DNA of 64,000 nucleotides from Parapontixanthobacter aurantiacus (GTDB lineage Bacteria; Pseudomonadota; Alphaproteobacteria; Sphingomonadales; Sphingomonadaceae). A model generated the notes under the pieces. The model ran no database searches, was not told the origin of the DNA, and saw only the letters and a program-made list of their open reading frames with translations. The translations under genes were made by a program, and so were the position numbers. This document shows positions 8,649 through 16,633 of the stretch, in pieces. Each line of letters opens with the position of its first letter. The stretch's first letter is position 1. Location: the NCBI RefSeq assembly GCF_009827635.1, contig NZ_WTYW01000001.1, forward strand, positions 1,320,001-1,384,000. The letters are read 5' to 3'.

Positions 8649-9485
8649 ATGCAGGGCGAGGCGACGCCAATCGGACTTGCAGGCTGGATGCGCCTGATCG
8701 TGCGGGTCATCCTGCTGCTGGTTCTCATCCTGATTTTCGTACCGGCCCATTACGTCTATCGCATCTTCGCCTACGGCTCGCCCTTCCCCAAATACTTCCT
8801 GCGTTATACCGGGCGCGTGCTGGGCGCGCGGGCGAGAAATGTCGGCACACCCCTGAAGCGCGACGTCTTCTTTCTTGCCAATCACATAAGCTGGCTCGAC
8901 ATCCTCGTGCTTGCAGGGGCCAGCGGCACAGCGTTCGTGGCGAAGGCCGAGCTGGCGAAGGCACCGCTGGTCGGCTGGCTCGCGGGCCTCAATCGCACCG
9001 TCTTCGTCAAGCGCGAGAACCGCATGGGCGTCGCCGAGCAGGTGAACTTGCTGAAGGATGCGCTGGCGGACAACTGGTCGGTCACCATCTTTCCCGAAGG
9101 CACCACGACCGACGGCCATTCCCTCCTGCCGTTCAAGACCTCCATGCTGAAGGTCCTCGAACCGCCGCCCCCCGGCATCCTCGTGCAGCCGGTCGTCATC
9201 GACTATGCCGCCGTCGCCGAGTGGATCGGATGGGTGGGCGAGGAAAGCGGCGTCCACAATGCAAAGCGGGTCTTTGCGCGCAAAGGTTCCTTCCCCGTCT
9301 TCATTCACTACCTCGAACCCTTCAATCCGGAGGACTTCCCCGGTCGAAAGGCGATCGGAGCCGAAGCGCGGCACCGGATGGAAGCGGTCCTGCTCGACAA
9401 TCTGGGCAAGCCCTTGCGCGATTTCGAGCATACCGTGGCGGCGATCCGCTATGCCGCGCCGCCCAAACCTCCGCCAACCGCCTAG
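8649..9485 (+). CDS. plsC: 1-acyl-sn-glycerol-3-phosphate acyltransferase (PlsC)
   Basis: PlsC converts lysophosphatidic acid to phosphatidic acid in membrane lipid synthesis. The product has an N-terminal membrane segment (ILLLVLILIFVPA), the acyltransferase HX4D motif in NHISWLDIL, and FPEGTTTDG. The first in-frame ATG is 8649. However, the frame is open and codon-biased back to a CTG at 8553 that overlaps the fur stop (CTGA), so the true protein may be about 32 residues longer. Its 3' end overlaps the convergent LysR gene by four bases. A gene order of fur followed by plsC is common in alphaproteobacteria. Confidence 0.92.
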   Translation: MQGEATPIGLAGWMRLIVRVILLLVLILIFVPAHYVYRIFAYGSPFPKYFLRYTGRVLGARARNVGTPLKRDVFFLANHISWLDILVLAGASGTAFVAKAELAKAPLVGWLAGLNRTVFVKRENRMGVAEQVNLLKDALADNWSVTIFPEGTTTDGHSLLPFKTSMLKVLEPPPPGILVQPVVIDYAAVAEWIGWVGEESGVHNAKRVFARKGSFPVFIHYLEPFNPEDFPGRKAIGAEARHRMEAVLLDNLGKPLRDFEHTVAAIRYAAPPKPPPTA

Positions 9486-10396
9486 AGATTCGCGCCGATC
9501 AGCCAGTCATGGAACGAGCGCACCGGGCGTTCCTCCAGAGAGCCGGGACGGCAGACGAACCAGTAGCTGTAGGGGCTTTCGACCTCGACATCGAACAGGC
9601 GAGCGAGCCTGTTGTCCGCCGCGCGCCGCAGGTGATCGTCATGCATGATCGCGATGCCGAGCCCCTGCGCCGCGGCTTCCAGCATCAGCTGGCCGGAATC
9701 GTAGTGATCGATAGCGGCGGGCTCGAAGTCGCTGATCTCGAGGGCGCGCTTCCAAGCCTCGAAGCTGGCCGGCAACTCGTTATGGATGAGGAAGGTCTGC
9801 TTCGACAGCGTCGCGAGGTCGACCCTCTGCCCCGAACCGTTGTCTTTCCCGTCCTCGCCCTGAAGGCGCGCCGCGATGTCGCGGCTGCAGATCGCGTGGA
9901 CCATGTTGTGATCGAGGCGCACGGCGTGAAGGCGCTTGTCGGGACCCTGGCTGAGGATGATCGCGGCATCGAGCGTATCGCCCACCCGGTCTTCCAGATG
10001 CGGTCCGGTGTCGATGTCGATATGCAGGAGGGGATGGCGCGCCCGCAGTTCCGCGAGGCGCGGAAAGAGGCGCTGCGAGCCGAACAGCGGCAACACGCCC
10101 AGCCTCAGGCGCAGGACGGACAGATTGTCGGACTGCCCCTCGACTGCACGGGCAAGCGCCTCCAGATGCGGATCGACCGCGTCGTAGAAGGCCTGTCCGT
10201 CGTCGGTCAGCTGCATTGACTGGCGCGCGCGGGTGAACAGCTTGCGCCCGGTGAACTCCTCGAGATTGCCGATCCTCCGCGACAGCGCGCTTGGGCTGAG
10301 GCCGAGTTCCTCTGCCGCCGCCCGCGCTGAGCCGAGCCTGACGGTGCGCGAGAACGCCTCCAGCGCGCGCAGGGGCGGAAGCCGCCGATTAGCCAT
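9482..10396 (-). CDS. LysR family transcriptional regulator (GcvA-like)
   Basis: The 304-residue protein starts with the LysR helix-turn-helix (RRLPPLRALEAFSRT, then ELGLSPSALSRRIGNLEEF), closest in style to GcvA/AmpR-type regulators. A periplasmic-binding-like effector domain follows. LysR genes are often divergent from their targets. Here the upstream neighbour is the co-directional corC, so no target is evident. The 3' end overlaps plsC by four bases. The effector is unknown. Confidence 0.9.
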   Translation of the reverse strand: MANRRLPPLRALEAFSRTVRLGSARAAAEELGLSPSALSRRIGNLEEFTGRKLFTRARQSMQLTDDGQAFYDAVDPHLEALARAVEGQSDNLSVLRLRLGVLPLFGSQRLFPRLAELRARHPLLHIDIDTGPHLEDRVGDTLDAAIILSQGPDKRLHAVRLDHNMVHAICSRDIAARLQGEDGKDNGSGQRVDLATLSKQTFLIHNELPASFEAWKRALEISDFEPAAIDHYDSGQLMLEAAAQGLGIAIMHDDHLRRAADNRLARLFDVEVESPYSYWFVCRPGSLEERPVRSFHDWLIGANL

Positions 10397-10468
10397 GGCA
10401 GCAACCCTTCATCGGAGGAACAACGCTCGAGGCGCCTGCGGTGTGCGTAACGAAGTCGTGCACACGCA

Positions 10469-11422
10469 TCACCCGGCCTCCGCCGCTCGCGCTGCCTCGC
10501 GCATGTCCTCGGGTGCGTGGAGCCGCAAACGCTTCACATGGGTCTCGTCGCCTTCGGTCACTTCGATCCGCCAGCCGCTCGAATGGGTGAGGACTTCGCC
10601 CACCGGCGGCACCTGTTCGGCAAGGATGAAGGCAAGGCCTCCCAGCGTATCGACCGATTCGGCGACTTCGGCAAGCCGCGGATCGAGCGCATCGGCGACG
10701 TCGTCGAGTTCCGCGCGCGCGTCGCAATCCCAGACGCCCTCGCCCAGCGGAACGATCTGCTCTTCGGGCGCATCGTCATGCTCGTCCTCGATCTCTCCGA
10801 CGATTTCCTCGACGAGATCTTCGATCGTGATGATCCCGTCGGTCCCGGAGAACTCGTCGAGCACCACGGCAAGATGCATCCGCTGCTGGCGCATGTCGGC
10901 AAGCACGTCGAGCGCGTTGCGCGTCTGGGGAACGTAGAGCGGCTGGCGCATCAGGGTCGTCCAGTCGGCGGGCGGATCCTTGCGCGAAGCGAGATAGGGG
11001 AAGATGTCCTTGATGTGCATCATCCCGATGACGTCGTCGAGGCTGTCGCGAAAGACGGGCATCCGCGAATGGCCATGCTCCGCGAACAGGGCGACCACCT
11101 CCTCCCAGCCGCTATTGGCGGGAATGGCGATGATTTCTCCGCGCGGCACCGCGACGTCGTCGGCATCGTGCTCGCTGAAGTGGAGCATGTTGCGCAGCAT
11201 CTGCCGTTCCACCGACGATAGGTCGCCATTGCGCGGGACCGTTTCGCCCTCGCCCTCGTCCGAATGTTCGCCCTCATGCTCGTCGATCGCTTCCTCGAGC
11301 TGGGCGCGCAGCGAGCGGTCGGAATCCTCCACCCCCATCAACTTGCGAAGTGCGGGCCACAGCCCGCTGCTACTCTCCGCCTCTCCCGCGGTCGAGCTTC
11401 TCTCGTTATCGGTATCGGGCAT
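10469..11422 (-). CDS. corC: Hemolysin/CorC family CBS-domain protein
   Basis: The 317-residue cytosolic protein has two CBS domains (about residues 75-200; LRNMLHFSEHDADDVAVPRGEI marks the first). It ends in a C-terminal CorC_HlyC/transporter-associated domain (LGGLAFILAEQVPPVGEVLTH). It lacks the membrane DUF21 domain, as in CorC/YbeX. The role in Mg/Co homeostasis is inferred from CorC. The N-terminal 60 residues are acidic and low-complexity. It lies downstream of ybeY on the minus strand, the usual phoH-ybeY-corC order. Confidence 0.88.
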   Translation of the reverse strand: MPDTDNERSSTAGEAESSSGLWPALRKLMGVEDSDRSLRAQLEEAIDEHEGEHSDEGEGETVPRNGDLSSVERQMLRNMLHFSEHDADDVAVPRGEIIAIPANSGWEEVVALFAEHGHSRMPVFRDSLDDVIGMMHIKDIFPYLASRKDPPADWTTLMRQPLYVPQTRNALDVLADMRQQRMHLAVVLDEFSGTDGIITIEDLVEEIVGEIEDEHDDAPEEQIVPLGEGVWDCDARAELDDVADALDPRLAEVAESVDTLGGLAFILAEQVPPVGEVLTHSSGWRIEVTEGDETHVKRLRLHAPEDMREAARAAEAG

Positions 11423-11480
11423 GGCCCTTGCTGGTTACTCCTGTCCTGCCGGCACTGTTGCGAATGATGCAACCATCGCT

Positions 11481-11957
11481 CTAATCGTAGGGGTTGGCAA
11501 TGCCCATTGTGCGAAGCGCGCGAATTTCCAGCGCCTCCATCGCCTCCGCCTGTTCCGCGCTGTCGACATGGTCGTGCCCGGCCAGATGGAGGAACCCATG
11601 GAGCAGCAGATGGGCAGCGTGATCGGCCAGCGCAATCCCCTTGTCTCGCGCTTCGGCCAGGCAGGTTTCGTAGGCAAGCGCGATGTCGCCCAGCATTTCG
11701 GGCGGACCGTCGGAAGCGAGGCCGGCAAGCGCATCGCGGTCCAGCATGGGAAAAGAGAGGACGTTGGTCGGCTTGTCGCGCCCGCGCCATTCGCGGTTAA
11801 GCGCATGAACCTCCGCGTCGGTCGTGAACAGGACGCTTGCCGCAAGCCGATCGTTGGCGAGCAACGGCTCGACGCCCGCCGCCGCCTCCGCCGTCCTGTC
11901 CGCAAGCGCCTCCCACCCGCCTTCCGGCCAGCCTTCCAGATCCACGTCGAGCATCAT
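11481..11957 (-). CDS. ybeY: rRNA maturation endoribonuclease YbeY
   Basis: The 158-residue zinc-dependent endoribonuclease acts in 16S rRNA 3'-end maturation and ribosome quality control. The diagnostic zinc motif HGFLHLAGHDH (three His ligands) is near the C-terminus, and NREWRGRDKPTNVLSFP is the conserved substrate-loop segment. Two adjacent ATGs (11957 and 11954) could start the protein. The frame is open further upstream, but MLDVDL resembles family N-termini. phoH normally sits directly upstream; here 1.2 kb intervenes. Confidence 0.93.
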   Translation of the reverse strand: MMLDVDLEGWPEGGWEALADRTAEAAAGVEPLLANDRLAASVLFTTDAEVHALNREWRGRDKPTNVLSFPMLDRDALAGLASDGPPEMLGDIALAYETCLAEARDKGIALADHAAHLLLHGFLHLAGHDHVDSAEQAEAMEALEIRALRTMGIANPYD

Positions 11958-12185
11958 AACGAAAGGCCCTCTTAATTCGCTCGGTTCGTCGCGTGTGAAG
12001 CACGGTTGGAACACATGGAACACGGTCTTGCGGAAGAAAAACCCGTCCGTCGCAGAACCTGCACAAGGCGCGAAAAAGTCACGGAGAATGGCGGCACAGC
12101 GGTCATCGCGATGCAAATACTACAGCCCGCAACCGTAGGAAAGACGCACTGCGAGAGGAAACCGGTCACATCGTCGAAAGCGCGC

Positions 12186-12212
12186 GAAGAAAAAGGGGCC
12201 GGATCGCGGCCC
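12186..12212 (-). terminator. Rho-independent terminator of the csbD-like gene
   Basis: Read on the minus strand, a GGGGCCGCGATCCGGCCCC hairpin is followed by TTTTTCTT. It begins 25 bases past the csbD stop codon, indicating a monocistronic csbD transcript. Confidence 0.75.
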
Positions 12213-12237
12213 CTTCTCCTGTCACATGATGTTTGGG

Positions 12238-12408
12238 TCAGATCTTGTCGCCGGTTGCGCCTTCGACTTCGCCCTTGACGTTCTGGGCTTCGCCCTTGCG
12301 CTCCTGCGCGCGGCCTTTTGCGCGCGTTTCTGCATCGCCGGAATGTTGCTTCGCTTCACCGACCGCTTCGTTGGTCATGCCCTTCGCTTTTTCTGTCAGC
12401 TCGCCCAT
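12238..12408 (-). CDS. CsbD family stress-associated protein
   Basis: The 56-residue, highly charged protein matches the CsbD pattern: MGELTEKAKGMTNEAVGEAKQ, then repeated KGxAQ/KGEVEGATGDK segments. CsbD-like proteins are small, helical, hydrophilic proteins strongly induced by general stress in many bacteria; their biochemical role is unresolved. ATG 12408 is preceded by AGGAGAG at good spacing. The gene has its own terminator. It lies with a decayed histidine kinase fragment in the gap between ybeY and phoH. Confidence 0.87.
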   Translation of the reverse strand: MGELTEKAKGMTNEAVGEAKQHSGDAETRAKGRAQERKGEAQNVKGEVEGATGDKI

Positions 12409-12453
12409 GTTCGCTCTCCTTGTTCTGCACGGCAATATTGCCATCATTTATCA

Positions 12454-12479
12454 AGCGAACGACGGTGCGAGATGTTCCG
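12454..12479 (-). promoter_or_regulatory. Weak candidate EcfG-type promoter upstream of csbD
   Basis: On the minus strand, GGAAC (12479-12475) is followed after 16 bases by CGCTT. This resembles the alphaproteobacterial general-stress sigma factor consensus GGAAC-N16/17-CGTT with an imperfect -10 half. It lies about 45-70 bases upstream of the csbD start, a suitable distance. The regulon context makes it plausible; the -10 mismatch keeps it tentative. Confidence 0.25.
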
Positions 12480-12624
12480 GCTCGACGCGTTATCGAATTT
12501 GGCGATGAGCCCCCTGAATCTTGCGGAAATCAAACGCACGAGAGGCGCTTTCACTCGCGCGTTCGGGGTCTCTGCCAACCCGGACCTTCTCCCCCTAAGA
12601 CTTTTAATTCGTTGGAGAATTTGA

Positions 12625-13080
12625 CACCGAGGGCGGGTCATCGTTCCGCTGGGCGCTTACCTCGGACGGATCGCTTCGGCCATCGCGCATATCGACGGGC
12701 GCGAGGGCATCCGCGTCAATTTCGATGCCGACAAGATCGCCGTCCCGGTCGAGACCGCGGCGCGGACCGGCCTCATCTTTTCAGAAGTGCTGACCAATTC
12801 ACTGCAACACGCGTTCGAGGATCGTTCGGAAGGGCTGGTCGAGGCGCGGGTCAAGCAATTGAGCGGCAGCACGCTGCGCATCAGCGTCATGGACGATGGT
12901 ACGGGAATGCCGGCCGATCACGACTGGCCGAATAACGGCAATCTGGGTTCGCGCATCGTGCGCAATCTCGTCGCGGGTCTGAACGGCGATCTCAATGTCG
13001 ATACGAAGATCAAGGGCACGACGATAACGCTCGACATCCCGCTCGACGAGCAGGCGGACATCATCGCTTCCGAGCAATAG
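12625..13080 (+). pseudogene. 5'-truncated sensor histidine kinase, HATPase domain only (HisKA_2/HWE type)
   Basis: The frame after the TGA at 12622 encodes about 151 residues resembling the ATPase half of a HisKA_2/HWE histidine kinase. It has an N-box-like FSEVLTNSLQHAF, a G1 box MDDGTGMP, a G2-like NLGSRIVRNLV and a terminal GTTITLDIPL strand. There is no ATG, GTG or TTG before the GTG at 12787, which lies inside the N-box. The sensor domain and the phospho-acceptor His region are absent, and neither other forward frame upstream contains them. It is therefore most likely a deletion remnant. Convergent with phoH. Confidence 0.7.
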
Positions 13081-13137
13081 GGCTTCCCTAACCCGACGCA
13101 GCTGGACGGCGCCCAGCCCCGGCTCGACTGCGTATCG

Positions 13138-14196
13138 CTACTCCGCCTTGCCCTCGTAAGCCTCGACGATGCGACCGACGATCGGGTGACGCACGACATC
13201 GGCGGCGGAGAAGCGGATGGTGCCGAAACCCTCCACCCCTTCGAGCTTGTCAACCGCATCATTCAGCCCGCTCATCCCCGAGCCGCCCGGAATGTCGACC
13301 TGGCGCGGGTCGCCGCACACCACCATCCGGCTGTTCTGGCCGAACCGGGTGAGGAACATCTTCATCTGCTCGCGCGTGGTGTTCTGCGCCTCGTCCAGAA
13401 TGACGAAGGCGTCGGCCAGCGTCCGTCCACGCATGAAGGCGATGGGGGCGATTTCGATCTCGCCCGAGGCCATCCGCCGCTCCACCTGTTCGGGCGGCAT
13501 GCAGTCGTACAGCGCGTCGTAAAGCGGGCGGAGGAAGGGGTCGACCTTCTCCTTCATGTCGCCGGGCAGGAAGCCGATCTTCTCGCCCGCCTCGACCGCC
13601 GGACGCGACAGGATGAGGCGCTGCACGCTGCCGGTAATGAGCTGGCTGACCGCCTGCGCGACGGCGAGATAGGTCTTGCCGGTTCCCGCAGGGCCGAGCG
13701 CGAAGATGATGTCGTCGCGCGCCAGACTGCGCATATAGTCGATCTGCGTGGCGGAGCGCGGCACGATGGTCTTGCGGCGCGTGCGGATCATGATCGGCGC
13801 CGCCTTGGGATCGCTGCGATCGCCCGAAATGATGCCTTCCAAGGTCGGCTCGTTCGACATCGCGATCAGCGCCTCGATCGCGCCCGCATCGAGGTCCTGC
13901 CCCTGCGCCAGCCGGTCGTACATCGTCTGGAGCACTTCCTTCGCGCGGGCGACCCCGTCCTCCGGCCCCTCTATCTGCAATTCGTCGCCGCGGGCCGAAA
14001 TGAATACGCCCAGGCGGTTCTCGACCTGCACCAGATTGGCGTCGAACTGTCCGTAAAGCGTGCCGAGCAGCGCCTGATTGTCGAAGGAGATGTCGGCCTT
14101 GGCCCGGCGCGTTTCCCGGCGCGGTGTCGGCGGATTGCTGAGGGCGATGTCGCTATCGGCATCCGTGCCGCCGGCGGGTGGGGGTTTTCGGGCCAT
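13138..14196 (-). CDS. phoH: PhoH family P-loop ATPase
   Basis: The 352-residue PhoH-like protein has Walker A GPAGTGKTYLA, a Walker B-type FVILDEAQNTT, and the family segment LSRPAVEAGEKIGFLPGD. About 120 N-terminal residues form a KH-like region with an NRLGVFISARGDELQIEG segment. PhoH proteins are thought to act as RNA helicases or nuclease partners in RNA metabolism, often with YbeY. It lies 103 bases downstream of miaB on the same strand. The normally adjacent ybeY is displaced by the csbD/kinase-remnant insertion. Confidence 0.93.
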   Translation of the reverse strand: MARKPPPAGGTDADSDIALSNPPTPRRETRRAKADISFDNQALLGTLYGQFDANLVQVENRLGVFISARGDELQIEGPEDGVARAKEVLQTMYDRLAQGQDLDAGAIEALIAMSNEPTLEGIISGDRSDPKAAPIMIRTRRKTIVPRSATQIDYMRSLARDDIIFALGPAGTGKTYLAVAQAVSQLITGSVQRLILSRPAVEAGEKIGFLPGDMKEKVDPFLRPLYDALYDCMPPEQVERRMASGEIEIAPIAFMRGRTLADAFVILDEAQNTTREQMKMFLTRFGQNSRMVVCGDPRQVDIPGGSGMSGLNDAVDKLEGVEGFGTIRFSAADVVRHPIVGRIVEAYEGKAE

Positions 14197-14299
14197 GCGC
14201 TTCCTTATTGCTGCGTTGCCCTACAAGATAATCGGAAAGCGTCGCCTGACAAGTTCGCGGCGGTCGCGGAACGGTGGAAAGCCGCTATGCCGGTGCCGC

Positions 14300-15643
14300 T
14301 CAGGCGGCGGCGGGTTGCAGCAGGGCGCCGCCCATCGACTGCTGTCCGGCGGAGGTCATCTCGACCCGCACGAGATCGCCGATCTCGGCCTCTCCGGTGA
14401 AATGCACGGATTGCAGCCAGGGCGACTTGCCGAGCCACTGCCCGTCGCGCTTGCCGCGCCGTTCCACCAGCACCTCGCAGTTTGTGCCGATGCTCGCCTC
14501 GTTGAAGGCAAGCTGGTCGCGGCGCAGGGACGCCTGCAGACGCTGGAGTCGCTCGTCCATCACTTCGGGCGCAATCTGCGCGTCCATCGTCGCGGCGGGC
14601 GTGCCGGGACGGGGCGAGTATTTGAAGCTGAAAGCCTGCGCGTAACCGACGGCATCCACCAGTGCGAGCGTATCGGCGAACTCGGCCTCGCTCTCACCGG
14701 GAAAGCCGACGATGAAATCGCCCGACAGCGCGAGATCAGGCCGCGCTGCGCGGAAGCGTTCTAGCAGCTTCAGATAGCTTTCCGCCGTGTGGCTACGGTT
14801 CATCGCCTTCAGCACGCGGTCGCTGCCGGACTGCACCGGCAGGTGAAGATAGGGCATCAGCTTGTCGACCTCGCCATGCACCGCGATGAGGTCGTCATCC
14901 ATGTCGGCGGGGTGGCTCGTTGTGTAGCGGATGCGGGCGAGCCCATCGACCTTTGCGAGCGTGCGGATAAGACCGCCCAGCCCGATCCGGCGGCCCGCAG
15001 CGTCCTCTCCGCTCCAGGCGCTGACATTCTGGCCGAGCAGGGTGATCTCGCGCGCACCGGCCTCCACCAGCTTCTGCGCCTCCTCGACGAGATCGGCGTA
15101 AGGGCGGGAGATTTCCGCCCCGCGGGTATAGGGCACGACGCAATAGGTGCAGAACTTGTCGCAGCCTTCCTGGATCGTGAGGAAAGCGCCCGGTGCAGAC
15201 CGCTTGCGGCGGGGCAAGGCGGCGAACTTGGCGATCGCCGGCATGTCGGTATCGGCGGCGCGCTCGCCCTTCACCGCCCGGTCGAGCATTTCCGGCAGGC
15301 GGTGATAGGCCTGCGGACCGACGACCATGCCGACCGCCGGAGCACGGGCCATGATCTCTTCGCCCTCGGCCTGCGCCACGCAGCCTGCGACCGCGATCAG
15401 CGGCTGACGGCCCGCCTCGCGTCCGCGCTTCACGATGCGGCCGATGTCGGAATAGACCTTTTCCGCCGCCTTTTCCCGGATGTGGCAGGTGTTGAGCACG
15501 ACGAGGTCGGCGTCCTCGCCTTCGGCGGCAGGCGCTATGCCCTGCTCGCCAAGGAGTTCGGCCATACGCTCGCCGTCATAGACGTTCATCTGGCAGCCGA
15601 AGCTCTTGACCCGATAGGTCTTGGGGGCGTTGGTCGGTTTCAT
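14300..15643 (-). CDS. miaB: tRNA-2-methylthio-N6-dimethylallyladenosine synthase MiaB
   Basis: This radical-SAM methylthiotransferase modifies i6A37 to ms2i6A37 in tRNA. The 447-residue protein has the UPF0004 domain ([19 protein letters not shown], then [12 protein letters not shown] and [10 protein letters not shown]) with its three cluster Cys. It then has the radical-SAM CxxxCxxC motif in [16 protein letters not shown], and ends in a TRAM domain. It starts with an ATG at 15643 and leads the miaB-phoH transcription unit. The assembly protein nfuA at 5022 could supply clusters; that link is general knowledge, not shown here. Confidence 0.96.
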   Translation of the reverse strand: MKPTNAPKTYRVKSFGCQMNVYDGERMAELLGEQGIAPAAEGEDADLVVLNTCHIREKAAEKVYSDIGRIVKRGREAGRQPLIAVAGCVAQAEGEEIMARAPAVGMVVGPQAYHRLPEMLDRAVKGERAADTDMPAIAKFAALPRRKRSAPGAFLTIQEGCDKFCTYCVVPYTRGAEISRPYADLVEEAQKLVEAGAREITLLGQNVSAWSGEDAAGRRIGLGGLIRTLAKVDGLARIRYTTSHPADMDDDLIAVHGEVDKLMPYLHLPVQSGSDRVLKAMNRSHTAESYLKLLERFRAARPDLALSGDFIVGFPGESEAEFADTLALVDAVGYAQAFSFKYSPRPGTPAATMDAQIAPEVMDERLQRLQASLRRDQLAFNEASIGTNCEVLVERRGKRDGQWLGKSPWLQSVHFTGEAEIGDLVRVEMTSAGQQSMGGALLQPAAA

Positions 15644-15716
15644 GAGAAGCGCGCCCTCTAACGCAAAGGGCGAAGGGGTTCAACGCTTCTCGCGCGGGGT
15701 GTGGGCCGACGTGGGG

Positions 15717-16061
15717 TCAGGCCGCGCGGACGAGGCAGGCGGGCCCGGCAGCGACGGGTTCGAGAGCGCGCAGCAAGTGCTCGATCGCCTGCGGCTTTAC
15801 GAGCCACTGGGCATGGAGACGGGCGAGCGGGCGGTCGCCCCTCGCAAGATCGATGACGACCGCTTCGAGGCTGCGCTCATGCGCGGTGACATCGGCACTG
15901 CCCGGCTCGGCGACCTGCACCGGCGCCCGTCCCGCATAGCGCAGGACGGCCTCGGCGCGTTCGAGCGACCATTTCGCCACCCGGGCCGAAGCACCGCGGC
16001 CGAAAGTCGCATCGTCATTTGCATGACAGCCGTGCCAGACCGTCCTGAAATTCTCGATCAC
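15717..16061 (-). CDS. Hypothetical protein, 114 aa, with upstream Fur-box-like site
   Basis: I do not recognise this 114-residue protein. It begins IENFRTVWHGCHANDDATFGRGASARVAKW, with Trp, His and Cys close together near the N-terminus. The remainder is helical-looking, with many Ala, Arg and Leu and no signal peptide or membrane segment. A 21-base near-palindrome resembling an alphaproteobacterial Fur box lies at 16080-16100, 19 bases before the ATG, which suggests iron control. The third-position GC bias of the frame supports real coding. Function unknown. Confidence 0.65.
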   Translation of the reverse strand: MIENFRTVWHGCHANDDATFGRGASARVAKWSLERAEAVLRYAGRAPVQVAEPGSADVTAHERSLEAVVIDLARGDRPLARLHAQWLVKPQAIEHLLRALEPVAAGPACLVRAA

Positions 16062-16079
16062 GTCGCAAACCTCTCAATC

Positions 16080-16100
16080 TGCTATTGAGAATGATATGCA
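16080..16100 (-). promoter_or_regulatory. Candidate Fur box upstream of the 15717-16061 gene
   Basis: The minus-strand sequence TGCATATCATTCTCAATAGC, plus one A, compares with the alphaproteobacterial Fur-type consensus TGCAAATGATTCTCATTTGC, plus A, at 17 of 21 positions by eye, including both TGC/GCA ends and the central ATTCTCA. It lies 19 bases upstream of the start codon, where bound Fur would block transcription initiation or elongation. Confidence 0.6.
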
Positions 16101-16137
16101 ACTGGCGCGATGTCAACCTTCGGAGGAGCCGGGACAA

Positions 16138-16166
16138 CAAAAAAGGCCGGAGCATCGCCCCGGCCT
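16138..16166 (-). terminator. Rho-independent terminator after the Cys-rich small gene
   Basis: On the minus strand GGCCGG and CCGGCC arms (16165-16160 and 16150-16145) enclose a nine-base loop and are followed by six T residues (16144-16139). It lies about 30 bases beyond the stop codon of the small Cys-rich gene, which should therefore end as a single-gene transcript. Confidence 0.75.
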
Positions 16167-16193
16167 CTTTCCGTTCGGTATTCGATCGAATGG

Positions 16194-16358
16194 TCAGGCG
16201 ACGGCGCGCTGACTTTCTTCAGGCACGAACTCACCGCACCAGTCGTCGGCTGCGACAGTCGGCCAATGCGCCTTTTTGTCACCCTCGGCGGGCGACGGGG
16301 CATAGCGACGGCATTCGCTTTGATTGTCGTTATAGAACTTGCAGGCGGAACATTGCAT
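16194..16358 (-). CDS. Small Cys-rich protein (54 aa), candidate metal or Fe-S binder
   Basis: This short gene reads MQCSACKFYNDNQSECRRYA near its start and WPTVAADDWCGEF near its end. It has four Cys arranged C-x2-C-x9-C and a later Cys in DWCGEF, alongside conserved-looking aromatics and the WP...DDWCGEF signature. Small proteins with this pattern occur in many proteobacteria without an assigned function; the spacing suggests a single metal or Fe-S site. A GAGGAG ribosome-binding site precedes ATG 16358. It has its own terminator and a Fur-box-like site about 85 bases upstream, pointing to iron control. Confidence 0.8.
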   Translation of the reverse strand: MQCSACKFYNDNQSECRRYAPSPAEGDKKAHWPTVAADDWCGEFVPEESQRAVA

Positions 16359-16441
16359 GAGTGGTCTCCTCAATCGTCGGTCTACCCAAACAATGCTGTT
16401 TTATCACGGCTGGTTCCGAAAAACGAACAAATTCAACATCT

Positions 16442-16462
16442 TAGTATTGATAATCATTAGCA
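16442..16462 (-). promoter_or_regulatory. Second candidate Fur box, upstream of the Cys-rich small gene
   Basis: The minus-strand sequence TGCTAATGATTATCAATACT, plus one A, agrees with the Fur-type consensus at 15 of 21 positions. It contains the core TAATGATTATCAAT and is less symmetric than the 16080 site. It lies in an AT-rich spacer (16359-16633) in which I see no gene, 84 bases upstream of the Cys-rich gene. Confidence 0.45.
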
Positions 16463-16633
16463 GAAAAGGCCGAAATTCTGCTGCTGCGGTCTATCCAATT
16501 GAATAAAATGGAGAGGCTGCAGTATTAACGCAACTTGTCTTGGACCGGCGACCTATTCGCGCACTACATTTTGATAGCAGATCACAGTTTAAGACCCGCT
16601 GAGTAAAGGATCAGACTTAATACCGCATTCTGT

